A DNA stretch of 64,000 nt, taken from contig NZ_VSLD01000001.1 of NCBI RefSeq assembly GCF_008107445.1, positions 310,001 through 374,000 on the forward strand, in the 5' to 3' direction. Position numbers and translations under genes: made by a program. Below, one piece after another: positions 28,415 through 36,730 of this stretch (within the stretch, counting starts at the first letter, position 1; each line of letters starts with the position of its first letter). A model generated the notes under the pieces. It was not told the origin of the DNA. It did no database searches and saw only the letters and a list, made by a program, of their open reading frames with translations. This DNA is from Arthrobacter echini. GTDB lineage: Bacteria > Actinomycetota > Actinomycetes > Actinomycetales > Micrococcaceae.

Positions 28415-29029
28415 ATGACCGCCGTCGGCCCCGTATCCGCACCCACCGCCCGCCGCGGCAGGCCCGGGTACGACCAGCAGTCCGTAGTCGCCGTCGCCGT
28501 CACAGCCTTCAACCGCTACGGCTACGAGGCGACGTCCATGGGCATGCTCGCGGAGGAACTGGGCATCAGCAAGTCCGCCATCTACCACCACGTCCCGTCG
28601 AAGGGCGACCTGCTGCGGCTGGCGCTCGACCACGCGCTCGGCGGACTCGAGTCGATCCTCGAGGATGAGCGTGCCGGGTCCGGTGCGGCGGACGCGCGCC
28701 TCGAGTTCGTGCTGCGCGGCACCATCGGCGTCCTCACCGAGCGCCTGCCGTTCGTGACGCTCCTGCTGCGGCTGCGCGGCAACACGGAGATCGAGCGGGA
28801 GGCGCTGGACAGGCGGCGCACGTTCGACCGGGAGGTCGCGGCCCTGGTCGATGCCGCCCGGCAGGAGGGCTCCCTCCGCGGGGACATCGATCCGCGGACC
28901 ACCACGCGTTTCATCTTCGGGACCATCAACTCCATCGTCGAGTGGTACCGGCCGGGCGGGCCCCTCACCGCGGAGAAGCTGGCCGACGACATCATCCTGA
29001 TGGTTTTCGACGGCCTGCACTGCCGCTAG
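28415..29029 (+). CDS. paaR: TetR-family repressor of phenylacetate catabolism, PaaR-like
   Basis: This 204-residue TetR-family regulator has a helix-turn-helix region AVAVTAFNRYGYEATSMGML followed by ISKSAIYHHVPSKGDLLRLA, and a C-terminal ligand domain ending VEWYRPGGPLTAEKLADDI, as in PaaR-type regulators that sense phenylacetyl-CoA. The ATG giving MTAVGPVSAP was preferred over an upstream in-frame start that would lie across the operator. It is divergent from paaA with two operator-like palindromes between them. The regulated set probably includes the thiolase-to-paaZ operon, which carries a third copy. Confidence 0.9.
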   Translation: MTAVGPVSAPTARRGRPGYDQQSVVAVAVTAFNRYGYEATSMGMLAEELGISKSAIYHHVPSKGDLLRLALDHALGGLESILEDERAGSGAADARLEFVLRGTIGVLTERLPFVTLLLRLRGNTEIEREALDRRRTFDREVAALVDAARQEGSLRGDIDPRTTTRFIFGTINSIVEWYRPGGPLTAEKLADDIILMVFDGLHCR

Positions 29030-29040
29030 CCCCGTTCGGG

Positions 29041-29745
29041 GGTTTCCTGGGTCGGGTTCTTGGGTCGTTTTCGGGGCCCTGCGCGCTCCTCGTTCCCACC
29101 GTTCGGTTTCATCCAGTGGGGTCGGCCATCCCTTCCCCCTGCTCGGCCGCGGCCCGTGGGACCGACCGTCCGGAGCGGCGTCCCTCCCACGTCTGGGCCT
29201 CGTCCCGCGGGACCGGGCGTCCGGAGCGGCGTTCCTCCCACTGCTGGGCCTGGGCCAGTGGGACCGACCGTTCCTCCCCACCAACCGCCGTCGACCGATG
29301 AGATCAGGGCCACCTGAGGCCCGCAGGGAGTCCTGCGTGCTCCTCGATCCCACCGATCGGCCAAGCCCAATGGGATCGACCGTTCCTCCCCACCAACCGC
29401 CGTCGACCGGTGGGATCAGGGCCACCTGAAACCCGCAAGGAGTCCTGCGTGCTCCTCGATCCCACCGATCGGCCAAGCCCAATGGGATCGACCGTTCCTC
29501 CCCTCTCGTTCCCGCCGATCGGCGACCTCCAGTGGGGCCAACCGCCTGAAAGGGCGTCCTTCCCACGTCTGGGCCTCGTCCAACGGGATCGACCGTTCCT
29601 CCCCACCAACCGCCGTCGACCGGTGGGATCAGGGCCACCTGAGGCCCGCAAGGAGTCCTGCGTGCTCCTCGATCCCACCGATCGGCGACCTCCAGTGGGG
29701 TCAACCGCTTCTCTTGCCGCTCGTCGCTCAATGGTGGGACAGGAA
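29041..29745 (+). repeat. Left repeat array: alternating TCCCAC/GTGGGA modules
   Basis: About 700 bases without a credible gene are built from short modules. Plus-strand cores such as CTCGTTCCCACCG, CTCGATCCCACCGATCGG (three copies) and TTCCTCCCAC alternate with GTGGGATC, AATGGGATCGACCG and CAGTGGGG at short intervals, so neighbouring modules can pair as hairpins (for example ATCCCA...TGGGAT around CCGATCGG). Larger blocks of 112 bases are repeated within it. Open frames exist in several frames simply because the modules lack stops, and repeat periods not divisible by three argue against coding. Confidence 0.85.
29265..29488 (+). repeat. Two 112-base tandem units inside the left array, with a partial third copy
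   Basis: Each unit starts CGACCGTTCCTCCCCACCAA and contains CGTCGACCG, TGAGATCAGG or TGGGATCAGGGCCACCTGA, GGAGTCCTGCGTGC and the hairpin-forming ATCCCACCGATCGG...AATGGGAT. Unit starts are 29265 and 29377; a third, less complete copy begins at 29590 after 213 bases. Copies differ by only a few bases, so the duplication is recent. Confidence 0.85.
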
Positions 29746-29806
29746 TGATGTCCACATACTCGGAGCGCTCCAGGACCGTTTCCCCTCTGCAGGACAAGCT
29801 TGGAGC

Positions 29807-30619
29807 ATGGATGTCGTCGAGGTGCTGATGAAGCTGGGCGGGGTGGCGCGGACACGCGAGCTCGTCGCCGCCGGAGCGAGCACGACAGCGCTCGCCCGCG
29901 CGTGCAATGGAGAGCTGGTCGTCCGCGCCTCGAGGGGTGTCTATGCCCTGCCTGGTGGGAACGGGGACCTACTGGAGGCGCGCTGTGCCGGTGCCGAGCT
30001 GTCCTGTATCAGTGCAGCCCAGCAGCGCGGGCTATGGGTGTTGCGACCTCCGACTCTCCTGCACGTCAGCGTCGACCATGGCGGGCTCGTTCCGAGCAGC
30101 CGATTACGCGTCCACCGATCCAAACTCCCTCTCTCGACGCTGTCCATCTGCGTCCAGTGCGCCCGCTGCGTCCCGGAACTCGACGCCCTGTGCGTCATCG
30201 AGTCGGCCGTCGTGCTTGGGTTGGTCGATCTCGCCGAGTTGAGAACCGTCGCCAAGAGCCGAAGAGCTGGTGCACTCAGGCGCGTGATCGAGTTGATCGA
30301 TCCCCACTCCCAGTCCATTCTCGAAACTGTCGCTCGGTACCACCTCGTCCGAGCGGGTTTCACCGTGGCATCGCAGGTGCATGTCAGAGGGGTCGGGCGA
30401 ATCGACCTGTTCGTAGATGGCTTCCTGGGCATCGAGGCGGACGGACGCGAGTTCCACAGTGAACGCCGTGAATTCGAGGAGGACCGGCGCCGCTGGAACC
30501 TACTCACCACCAGAGGTGTACCGATCCTTCGTGTGAGTCGTAACCTCCTGGTCAATCAACCGGATCAGTTCATCCGTCTCGTTACTACAGCGCTGGCCTC
30601 GCATTCGCCGCAGAGATAG
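29807..30619 (+). CDS. AbiEi-like winged-helix plus DUF559 (Vsr-like endonuclease fold) protein
   Basis: This 270-residue protein has an N-terminal winged-helix part like AbiEi/type IV antitoxins (VARTRELVAAGASTTALARA, VRASRGVYALPGGNG). Its C-terminal DUF559 domain has a restriction-endonuclease-like signature GRIDLFVDGFLGIEADGREF-H, then EEDRRRWNLLTTRGVPILRV, with candidate metal ligands in the ID and EADG motifs and the ED/R helix. Such proteins are frequent and multicopy in Arthrobacter-like genomes, and their function is not established. It stands alone between the two halves of the phenylacetate regulon, flanked at about 60 and 20 bases by repeat arrays in opposite orientation. The ATG giving MDVVEVLMKL follows GGAC/TTGGAG and was preferred over the longer frame that runs into the array. 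Confidence 0.8.
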   Translation: MDVVEVLMKLGGVARTRELVAAGASTTALARACNGELVVRASRGVYALPGGNGDLLEARCAGAELSCISAAQQRGLWVLRPPTLLHVSVDHGGLVPSSRLRVHRSKLPLSTLSICVQCARCVPELDALCVIESAVVLGLVDLAELRTVAKSRRAGALRRVIELIDPHSQSILETVARYHLVRAGFTVASQVHVRGVGRIDLFVDGFLGIEADGREFHSERREFEEDRRRWNLLTTRGVPILRVSRNLLVNQPDQFIRLVTTALASHSPQR

Positions 30620-30639
30620 GGCGCCGGACCGAGACTCGC

Positions 30640-31550
30640 CGCCCAACTCGCGTGCTTCATGCCCACCATCTAATGCCGCGCCGTGGGAGCCAACGGGCCC
30701 GATTGCGTGGCAACACGCCTCACCCCGGTGGTCGGAGCCCGTCAGTGGGAACGAGCGGACAACCCCATCAATCACGCTCGAACGGCGGGAACGAGCAGCC
30801 CCGATTGCTTGGCCCAAGCATCATTCCCAGTCCTCTGCATCGGGCGATGGGAACGAGCGGCCAACCCCGACAACCACGCCCGAACGGCGGGAACGAGCAG
30901 CCCGAAAGATTCAGCAACGCCTCGCTCCCAGTGCGCGGCGGTCCGCAATGGGATCGAGCAGTGCGTCCCTCCCCGTGGTCGGCGTCGAACAGTGGGAACG
31001 AGCAGCGCCAATCGCACGGCGTCACGCCTCATTCCCAATGATCGGAGCCCGGCAGTGGGAACGAGCGGACAATCCCACCGATCACGCCCGACAGTGGGCA
31101 CGAGCACCTCGACGGCGTGCAGCAGTGCGTCCCTCCCCGTGGTCGGCGTTGGGCAGTGGGCACGAGCACCTCGACGGCGTGCAGCAGTGCGTCCCTCCCC
31201 GTGGTCGGCGTTGGGCAGTGGGAAGAAGCACCTCGACGGCGTGCAGCAGTGCGTCCCTCCCCGTGGTCGGCGTTGGGCAGTGGGAAGGAGCAGCGCCAAT
31301 CGCACGGCGTCACGCCTCATTCCCAGTGATCGGAGCCCGGCAGTGGGAACGAGCGGACAATCCCATCAATCACGCCCGAACAGTGGACACGAGCACCCAG
31401 AAGGCGTGCACCAACGCGTCCTTCCCAGTGGCCGGCGTCGAACAGTGGGAACGAGCAGCCGATCCCACCGCTCAGCGTCGAACAGTGGGAGCGAACGACG
31501 CCGCTCCGACGCCGCCCCACGAACCTCCACGCCACCGCGGGGGCAGCTCC
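30640..31550 (-). repeat. Right repeat array built on CAGTGGGAACGAGC modules
   Basis: About 910 bases without a credible gene carry five exact copies of CAGTGGGAACGAGC (starting at 30743, 30990, 31053, 31341 and 31443) plus many one- or two-base variants. Modules are about 40 or 62 bases long. In the short ones GTGGGA is followed by TCCCAC or TCCCAT and can fold back on itself. The complement of the core, CTCGTTCCCACTG, matches the plus-strand core CTCGTTCCCACCG of the left array, so the two arrays are in opposite orientation around the DUF559 gene. Frames are open only because modules lack stops. Confidence 0.85.
30990..31379. repeat. Composite repeat: 102-base block, three 62-base tandem units, 102-base block
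   Basis: A 102-base block (30990-31091, from CAGTGGGAACGAGCAGCGCC) recurs at 31278-31379 with only a few differences. Between them stand three units of exactly 62 bases (31092, 31154 and 31216), each containing GAGCACCTCGACGGCGTGCA or a close variant, followed by GTGCGTCCCTCCCCGTGGTC. The period of 62 is not a multiple of three, so this is not a protein repeat. Confidence 0.88.
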
Positions 31551-31559
31551 GAGGTGGAG

Positions 31560-33647
31560 CTATTTCTCCACGAGGGTCAGGACGTCATAGGTGGCCACGA
31601 TCTCGTCGTCCTGATTGTGCAGCACCGCGTCCCAGGCCACTTCGCCGTACTCGTCCGTCTCGCGCGGGGTGATGCGCTTGGCGGTCAGGGTCACGCGGAT
31701 GGAGTCGCCGGCCGCAACCGGCGTGATGAAGCGCAGATTCTCCAGACCGTAGTTCGCCAGAACCGGCCCGGGCTCCGGGTCCACGAACAATCCGGCACCC
31801 CAGGACAGCAGGAGGTAACCGTGCGCCACGATCCCCGGGAAGAACGGATTGGCCGCAGCGGCCTCCTCGTTCGTGTGGGCGTAGAACGTGTCGCCGGTGG
31901 TCTGGGCGAAGGCACTGATGTCCTCGAGGCTCACCCGGCGCAGCTCGGACCGGACGGCATCGCCGATGCGCAGGGTGGCGAGATCCTTGCGGAACGGATG
32001 GCCGTCGTCGAACCGGCGATCGGCCCCCGTGTGCCACTCCCCCGTGATGCTCGTGAGCATGTTCGGCGAGCCCTGCACCGCGGTGCGCTGCATGTGGTGC
32101 AGCACCGAGCGCATGCCGCCGAGTTCCTCGCCACCGCCGGCCCTCCCGGGCCCGCCGTGCACGAGGTGGGGCACGGGCGAGCCGTGGCCGGTGGAGGTGC
32201 GGGCGTCCTCGCGGTTGAGGATCAGCACGCGCCCGTGGTGCGCGGCGATACCCAGCACGAGTTCCTGGGCGACGGCGGGATCGTTGGTGCAGACCGTCGC
32301 CACGAGAGATCCCGAGCCGAGCGCCGCGAGCCGGATGGCGTGCGGCAGATCCTCGTAGCCGATCACCGACGCGACGGGACCGAAAGCCTCGACCGAGTGC
32401 AGCGCCCCGGCCTCGACGTCGTCCCAGGTGAGCAGCATCGGCCCCATGAACGCGCCGTCCGGTGCCTTGCCGGAGGTGTTGTCGGCGAGCACGACGTCGG
32501 GCGCATCGAGCGAGCCGAAGGCCACGGACGCTCCGCCGGCGAGGAGTTCACGCACGGAGTCCTGGACACCCTCGAGCTGCGCCAAAGATGCGAGCGCACC
32601 CATGGTGACGCCCTCGGCACGGGGATCTCCGAGCGTGACGCGCGAACGGATGCGCTCCCCGGCGGCGCGGACGACGTCGTCGACCAGCGCCTCGGGCACG
32701 ATGGACCGGCGGATCCCGGTGCACTTCTGGCCGGCCTTGACCGTGACCTCCGTGACGAGTGACTTCACGAACGCGTCGAACTCGGGCGTACCGGGGAGAG
32801 CATCGGGGCCGAGGATCGCCGCATTCAGGGAGTCCGTCTCGCAGGTGAAGCGCACACCGCCCTGCGCGACGGCCGGGTGCGACTTGAGCGTATTGGCGGT
32901 CGATGCGGACCCTGTGAAGGCAGCGAGATCGCGGTAGTCGAGGTGATCGAGGATGTCGCGGGCCGGGCCGGAGATGAGCTGCAGCGCTCCGGTGGGCAGG
33001 ATGGCCGTGCCGATCATCAGCTTCACCACGGCAGCGGTGAGGAAACCCGTGGGGGTCGCTGGCTTGACGATGGTCGGCACACCGGCAAGGAACGCGGGCG
33101 CGAACTTCTCGAGCATGCCCCAGACCGGGAAGTTGAAGGCGTTGATCTGCACGGCGACGCCGGGGATCCGCGTGTGGATGTGGGTGCCGAGGAACGAGCC
33201 GTCCTTGGAGAGCACCTCCGCCGGACCGTCGACGATCACATGGGAGTTCGGCAGTTCGCGGCGTCCCTTCGACCCGAAGGTGAACAGCACACCAATGCCG
33301 CCGTCGATGTCGACCATCGAGTCGGTCCTCGTGGCCCCGGTCTTCGCCGAGAGCTCGTACAGAGGGTCGCGCTGGGCGTTGAGGAACTGTGCCAGCTCCT
33401 TCAGCTTGAGGGCGCGCTCATGGAAGGTCATCCGGCCCAGCTCGGTCTGCCCCGTGGTCCGCGCGAAGCGGACGGCGGCGGCGGTGTCGATGCCCGCGGT
33501 GCTGACGATCGCGAGCTCCTCACCGGTGCTGGCGTCGCGGACCACGGTGCCGTCGTCGTCCGCGGCAGACCGATCGGGCGTCCACCACGCGTCCTCGAGG
33601 AAACTGGGGACGACGTCGATCTGTACTCGCTCCGGGGCGGTGGTCAT
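31560..33647 (-). CDS. paaZ: PaaZ, bifunctional oxepin-CoA hydrolase / 3-oxo-5,6-dehydrosuberyl-CoA semialdehyde dehydrogenase
   Basis: This 695-residue fusion opens the oxepin-CoA ring and oxidises the resulting aldehyde. The N-terminal aldehyde dehydrogenase (about residues 1-520) shows INAFNFPVWGMLEKFAPAFL, the base region RFTCETDSLNAAILG and the nucleophile in VKAGQKCTGIRRSIV. The C-terminal MaoC-like hydratase has DTFYAHTNEEAAAANPFFPG and VAHGYLLLSW. The ATG at 33647 follows GGTGAGCGG; an upstream in-frame GTG would place the ribosome-binding site inside the coding region. It is the last gene of the thiolase operon, 90 bases after the dehydrogenase gene. Its stop lies ten bases from the right repeat array. 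Confidence 0.94.
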   Translation of the reverse strand: MTTAPERVQIDVVPSFLEDAWWTPDRSAADDDGTVVRDASTGEELAIVSTAGIDTAAAVRFARTTGQTELGRMTFHERALKLKELAQFLNAQRDPLYELSAKTGATRTDSMVDIDGGIGVLFTFGSKGRRELPNSHVIVDGPAEVLSKDGSFLGTHIHTRIPGVAVQINAFNFPVWGMLEKFAPAFLAGVPTIVKPATPTGFLTAAVVKLMIGTAILPTGALQLISGPARDILDHLDYRDLAAFTGSASTANTLKSHPAVAQGGVRFTCETDSLNAAILGPDALPGTPEFDAFVKSLVTEVTVKAGQKCTGIRRSIVPEALVDDVVRAAGERIRSRVTLGDPRAEGVTMGALASLAQLEGVQDSVRELLAGGASVAFGSLDAPDVVLADNTSGKAPDGAFMGPMLLTWDDVEAGALHSVEAFGPVASVIGYEDLPHAIRLAALGSGSLVATVCTNDPAVAQELVLGIAAHHGRVLILNREDARTSTGHGSPVPHLVHGGPGRAGGGEELGGMRSVLHHMQRTAVQGSPNMLTSITGEWHTGADRRFDDGHPFRKDLATLRIGDAVRSELRRVSLEDISAFAQTTGDTFYAHTNEEAAAANPFFPGIVAHGYLLLSWGAGLFVDPEPGPVLANYGLENLRFITPVAAGDSIRVTLTAKRITPRETDEYGEVAWDAVLHNQDDEIVATYDVLTLVEK

Positions 33648-33736
33648 GATCCGCTCACCTTTCACTGGTTCTGTCGGGATGCGTCCGGGAGGGCCGGACC
33701 GCGGGTGTCGAGGTAGGTAGGAGGGGGTGGCACTTG

Positions 33737-34609
33737 TCAGGAGGCCGGCGACGCCGGGGCGTCCCAGTCGAAGAAGCCGCCACCGCTCTTGCGCCCGAGG
33801 CGGCCCAGCGCCACCAACTCACGCAGGATGGCGGGCGGGGCGAAACGGGGCCCGAGGGTCGACTCGAGGTACTCCGCGATGCCGAGTCGGACGTCGAGAC
33901 CCACGATGTCGGTGGTGCGCAGCGGACCCACGGGGTGCTTGTACCCGAGGACCATCGCGGCGTCGATGTCCTCGGCCGTCGCCACGCCCTCCTCGAGCAT
34001 GCGCATCGCCTCGAGAGCGATCGCGACGCCGAGCCGGGAGCTGGCGAACCCGGGGGTGTCCTGCACGACGACGGCGGTCTTGCCGAGCGCCGCGACCCAG
34101 GACCGCGTGGCAGCCTCGAGTTCGGCGGACGTCTGCGCCCCGAGGACCACCTCGATGAGCGTGGAGGCGGGCACCGGGTTGAAGAAGTGCAGACCGCAGA
34201 AGCGCTCGGGTCGCCGCAGTGCGCCGGCGAGCGCGTCGACGGACAGCGAGGACGTGTTCGTGGCGAGCCAGGCGTCGTCGTCGAGCACGACCTCCACCGA
34301 CCGCAGGGCCTCCCGCTTCAGGGCCGGATCCTCGGGCACGGCCTCGACCACGAGACCGCACGAGGCGAAGGAGCCGTAATCCGTGGACACGGACACCCGA
34401 TGGTTCAGCACCTCGGCGTCCTCCGTCGTGGTGCCTCGCTCCACGCTGCGGGCAATGGCGGTCGAGACCCGATCGAGGGCGGCTCCCGCAGCGGCGTCGT
34501 CACGCTCGACGACGACGACGTCGGCACCCGCGAGGCAGAAGGCGTGGGCGATGCCGGCTCCCATACGCCCTCCGCCGAGCACACCGACCCGTGCCGGGAT
34601 CCCGTTCAT
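33737..34609 (-). CDS. paaH: 3-hydroxyacyl-CoA dehydrogenase (PaaH-like)
   Basis: This 290-residue NAD-dependent dehydrogenase has an N-terminal Rossmann motif VGVLGGGRMGAGIAHAF, the signature HFFNPVPASTLIEVV with the catalytic histidine, and a C-terminal dimerisation domain (GYKHPVGPLRTTDIVGLDVR). In phenylacetate breakdown it would oxidise 3-hydroxyadipyl-CoA. It overlaps the hydratase gene by four bases and precedes paaZ, an order that supports the role. Confidence 0.9.
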   Translation of the reverse strand: MNGIPARVGVLGGGRMGAGIAHAFCLAGADVVVVERDDAAAGAALDRVSTAIARSVERGTTTEDAEVLNHRVSVSTDYGSFASCGLVVEAVPEDPALKREALRSVEVVLDDDAWLATNTSSLSVDALAGALRRPERFCGLHFFNPVPASTLIEVVLGAQTSAELEAATRSWVAALGKTAVVVQDTPGFASSRLGVAIALEAMRMLEEGVATAEDIDAAMVLGYKHPVGPLRTTDIVGLDVRLGIAEYLESTLGPRFAPPAILRELVALGRLGRKSGGGFFDWDAPASPAS

Positions 34610-35346
34610 GAGCTCTTCTTCCGATCCAGGAACCGCTGCATGCGGTCGAATTTCGCCTCGGACTCGAACAGGACGGCCTGCGCCAGCTGGTCGATCACGG
34701 GGTGGGCGTCGCGCGGAGCGTGGAACACGCTCTTGGTGATGCGGACCGCCAGCGGATCCTGCCGGCCGATCCGGTCCGCGAGGTCGTGGGCAGCCGCCAG
34801 GAGATCCTCAGGCTCATGGAGGGAGCTGACGAGCCTGACGTCGAGGGCTTCCCCCGCGGACAGGATGCGCCCGGCGAGCAGGATCTCCTTCGCGAAAGGT
34901 TCTCCCACCAGCTCCTTCAGCCGCCAGGTGGCGCCTGCTGCGGGGAGGATGCCCAGCCCGGTCTCGGGGTTGCCGAGCCGCAGGCGCGGTGTGCCCAGGC
35001 GGAAGTCCGCGGCGAAAGCGAGCTCGGCCCCGCCCCCGAGCGCATGCCCGTCCAGGGCCGCGATCACGGGCAGGGGCAGCGCGGCGATGCGCGCGAAGAG
35101 GGTCGAGTTGATGCCGGCGAGCGCGTCGTCACGCCGGCGCTCCCGCAGTTCGGCGATGTCGGCTCCGGAGGCGAAGACGCCGTCGGAACCGATCAGGATG
35201 AGGATGCGGGGCGCCTGCTCGAGAGAGGCGCAGACCGCGTGCAGCTCGTCGACCATCTGCCGGTCGATGGCGTTGCGCACCTCGGGTCGGTGCAGCTCGA
35301 CGACCACGCGATCGTCGCCGTCCGTGATCCTCAGGGCACTGGCCAT
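34606..35346 (-). CDS. paaF: Enoyl-CoA hydratase (PaaF-like)
   Basis: This 246-residue crotonase-family protein has both hydratase glutamates: GHALGGGAELAFAADF and NPETGLGILPAAGATW. The oxyanion motif VFASGADIAEL is also present. It would hydrate 2,3-dehydroadipyl-CoA. The ATG shares bases with the thiolase stop (TGATG), which fixes the start; the open frame upstream is a shadow. It differs from the other crotonase in the window, which has aspartate at the second acidic position. Confidence 0.88.
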   Translation of the reverse strand: MASALRITDGDDRVVVELHRPEVRNAIDRQMVDELHAVCASLEQAPRILILIGSDGVFASGADIAELRERRRDDALAGINSTLFARIAALPLPVIAALDGHALGGGAELAFAADFRLGTPRLRLGNPETGLGILPAAGATWRLKELVGEPFAKEILLAGRILSAGEALDVRLVSSLHEPEDLLAAAHDLADRIGRQDPLAVRITKSVFHAPRDAHPVIDQLAQAVLFESEAKFDRMQRFLDRKKSS

Positions 35347-36554
35347 CAGACGCCCTCGACGAGCAGCGCGGTGCCCTGCCCCACGCCCACGCACATGGTG
35401 GCCAGCCCGAGCCGCCGCGACGACCCGGCGAGCTCACGCTCGAGCCGACCGAGCAGGGTGATGGCGATGCGGGAGCCCGAGGAGCCGAGCGGATGCCCGA
35501 GGGCGATCGCGCCGCCGTCGCGGTTGACGATCTCCTCGTCGAGTCCGAGCCGCCGGATGCAGGCGAGCGACTGCGTGGCGAACGCCTCGTTGAGCTCCAC
35601 GGCACCGAGATCGCCGACGGAGAACCCTGTACGGTCGAGGACCTTCTGCGTGGCCGGGACGGGGCCGATCCCCATGATCTCGGGCGGCACACCGGCGGAG
35701 GCGCCGTCGAGGATCCGCGCACGCGGGGTCAGGCCGTGACGTGTGAGGGCCGCCTCTGAGGCGACGATGACGGCGGAGGCGCCATCGTTGAGCGAGCTCG
35801 AGTTGCCCGCGGTGACGATGCCGTCCGGTTTGACGATGGAACGGAGTCTGCCGAGCGCCTCGAGCGTCGTATCGGCGCGGGGTCCCTCGTCGGTGTCCAC
35901 GGAGAAGGACGTCTTCCCGCGGTTCACCTGCACGGGCAGGATCTCGTCGGCGAAGTGCCCTGCCTCCATGGCCGCGAGCGCCCGCTGGTGCGAGCGGAGA
36001 GCGAAGGCGTCGGCGTCATCGCGCGAGATCCGATCGACCTCCGCGACCTCCTCGGCCGTCTCCGGCATGGAGTACGTGGCCTTGTCGCGCGCGGCGAGCA
36101 CCGGGTTGGTGAAGCGCCAGCCGATGGAGGTGTCCGCGACGGCGCCCGGCCGGGCGAAGGCCTTGTCCGGCTTCTCCATGACCCACGGCGCGCGGCTCAT
36201 GGACTCGACCCCGCCGGCGATCACGATGTCCGCCGCCCCTGCCTTGATCATGTGGGACGCCATGATGATGGCGGACAGGCCCGAGGCGCAGAGGCGATTG
36301 ACCGTGATGCCGGGAACGGTGTCGGGGAACCCTGCGAGCAGGGACGCGAGGCGGGCCACGTTCCGGTTCTCCTCGCCGGCCCCATTGGCGTTGCCGAGGA
36401 TCACCTCGTCGACGGCGGCCGGGTCCAGACCGGCCCGCTGCACGACGGCGGCCAGCGTGAGCGCCGCGAGATCGTCCGGGCGGATGCTGGAGAGCGCTCC
36501 GCCGTAGCGTCCGACGGGGGTGCGGACACCCCCCACCAGGAAGGCCTCGGCCAT
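35346..36554 (-). CDS. paaJ: Acyl-CoA thiolase (3-oxoadipyl-CoA thiolase, PaaJ-like)
   Basis: This 402-residue thiolase has the nucleophile C89 in VNRLCASGLSA, GGVESMSRAPWVMEKPDKAF (typical of PaaJ/PcaF), the NRDGGAIALGHPLGSSGSR histidine motif and the C-terminal ATMCVGVGQGTALL with the second cysteine. It cleaves 3-oxoadipyl-CoA to succinyl-CoA and acetyl-CoA, the last step of the pathway. It starts the second paa operon. The ATG follows GAGGAGACGACC; 47 bases upstream lies the third PaaR-type palindrome. Confidence 0.92.
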   Translation of the reverse strand: MAEAFLVGGVRTPVGRYGGALSSIRPDDLAALTLAAVVQRAGLDPAAVDEVILGNANGAGEENRNVARLASLLAGFPDTVPGITVNRLCASGLSAIIMASHMIKAGAADIVIAGGVESMSRAPWVMEKPDKAFARPGAVADTSIGWRFTNPVLAARDKATYSMPETAEEVAEVDRISRDDADAFALRSHQRALAAMEAGHFADEILPVQVNRGKTSFSVDTDEGPRADTTLEALGRLRSIVKPDGIVTAGNSSSLNDGASAVIVASEAALTRHGLTPRARILDGASAGVPPEIMGIGPVPATQKVLDRTGFSVGDLGAVELNEAFATQSLACIRRLGLDEEIVNRDGGAIALGHPLGSSGSRIAITLLGRLERELAGSSRRLGLATMCVGVGQGTALLVEGV

Positions 36555-36601
36555 GGTCGTCTCCTCGTCGTCGTGAAAGAACCGGCCCGCTCCCGCTCGA
36601 A

Positions 36602-36623
36602 TTACTGAACGCTCGTTCTGTAA
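36602..36623. promoter_or_regulatory. Putative PaaR operator before the thiolase-paaF-paaH-paaZ operon
   Basis: TTACTGAACG-CT-CGTTCTGTAA is the most symmetric of the three copies, with nine of ten arm positions paired. It lies 48 bases upstream of the thiolase ATG, as expected for a TetR-family repressor site at the promoter. Confidence 0.72.
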
Positions 36624-36730
36624 AGGCCTGCTCCAGAATTGCATGCCCGCCCGGCACGGTCAACCATCGGCACCCGCGCCCCTCCACGCCACGGGCCGGC
36701 GTTGCGGGGGCGCGGAGGGAGGGTGGCAGG

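Noticed and set aside
28397..29855. Minus-strand open frames across the left repeat array
   Set aside because: They are driven by repeats, run antisense to paaR, and have Gly/Arg/Trp-rich translations that repeat with the DNA. No family similarity is seen.
29041..31550. CRISPR array
   Set aside because: Modules vary in length and sequence, there are no constant repeats with unique spacers of even size, and no cas gene is present.
30683..32762. Plus-strand open frames running through the right repeat array into paaZ antisense
   Set aside because: The 62-base period is not a multiple of three, the translated repeat changes frame from unit to unit, and there is no ribosome-binding site. The frames are open only because modules lack stops.
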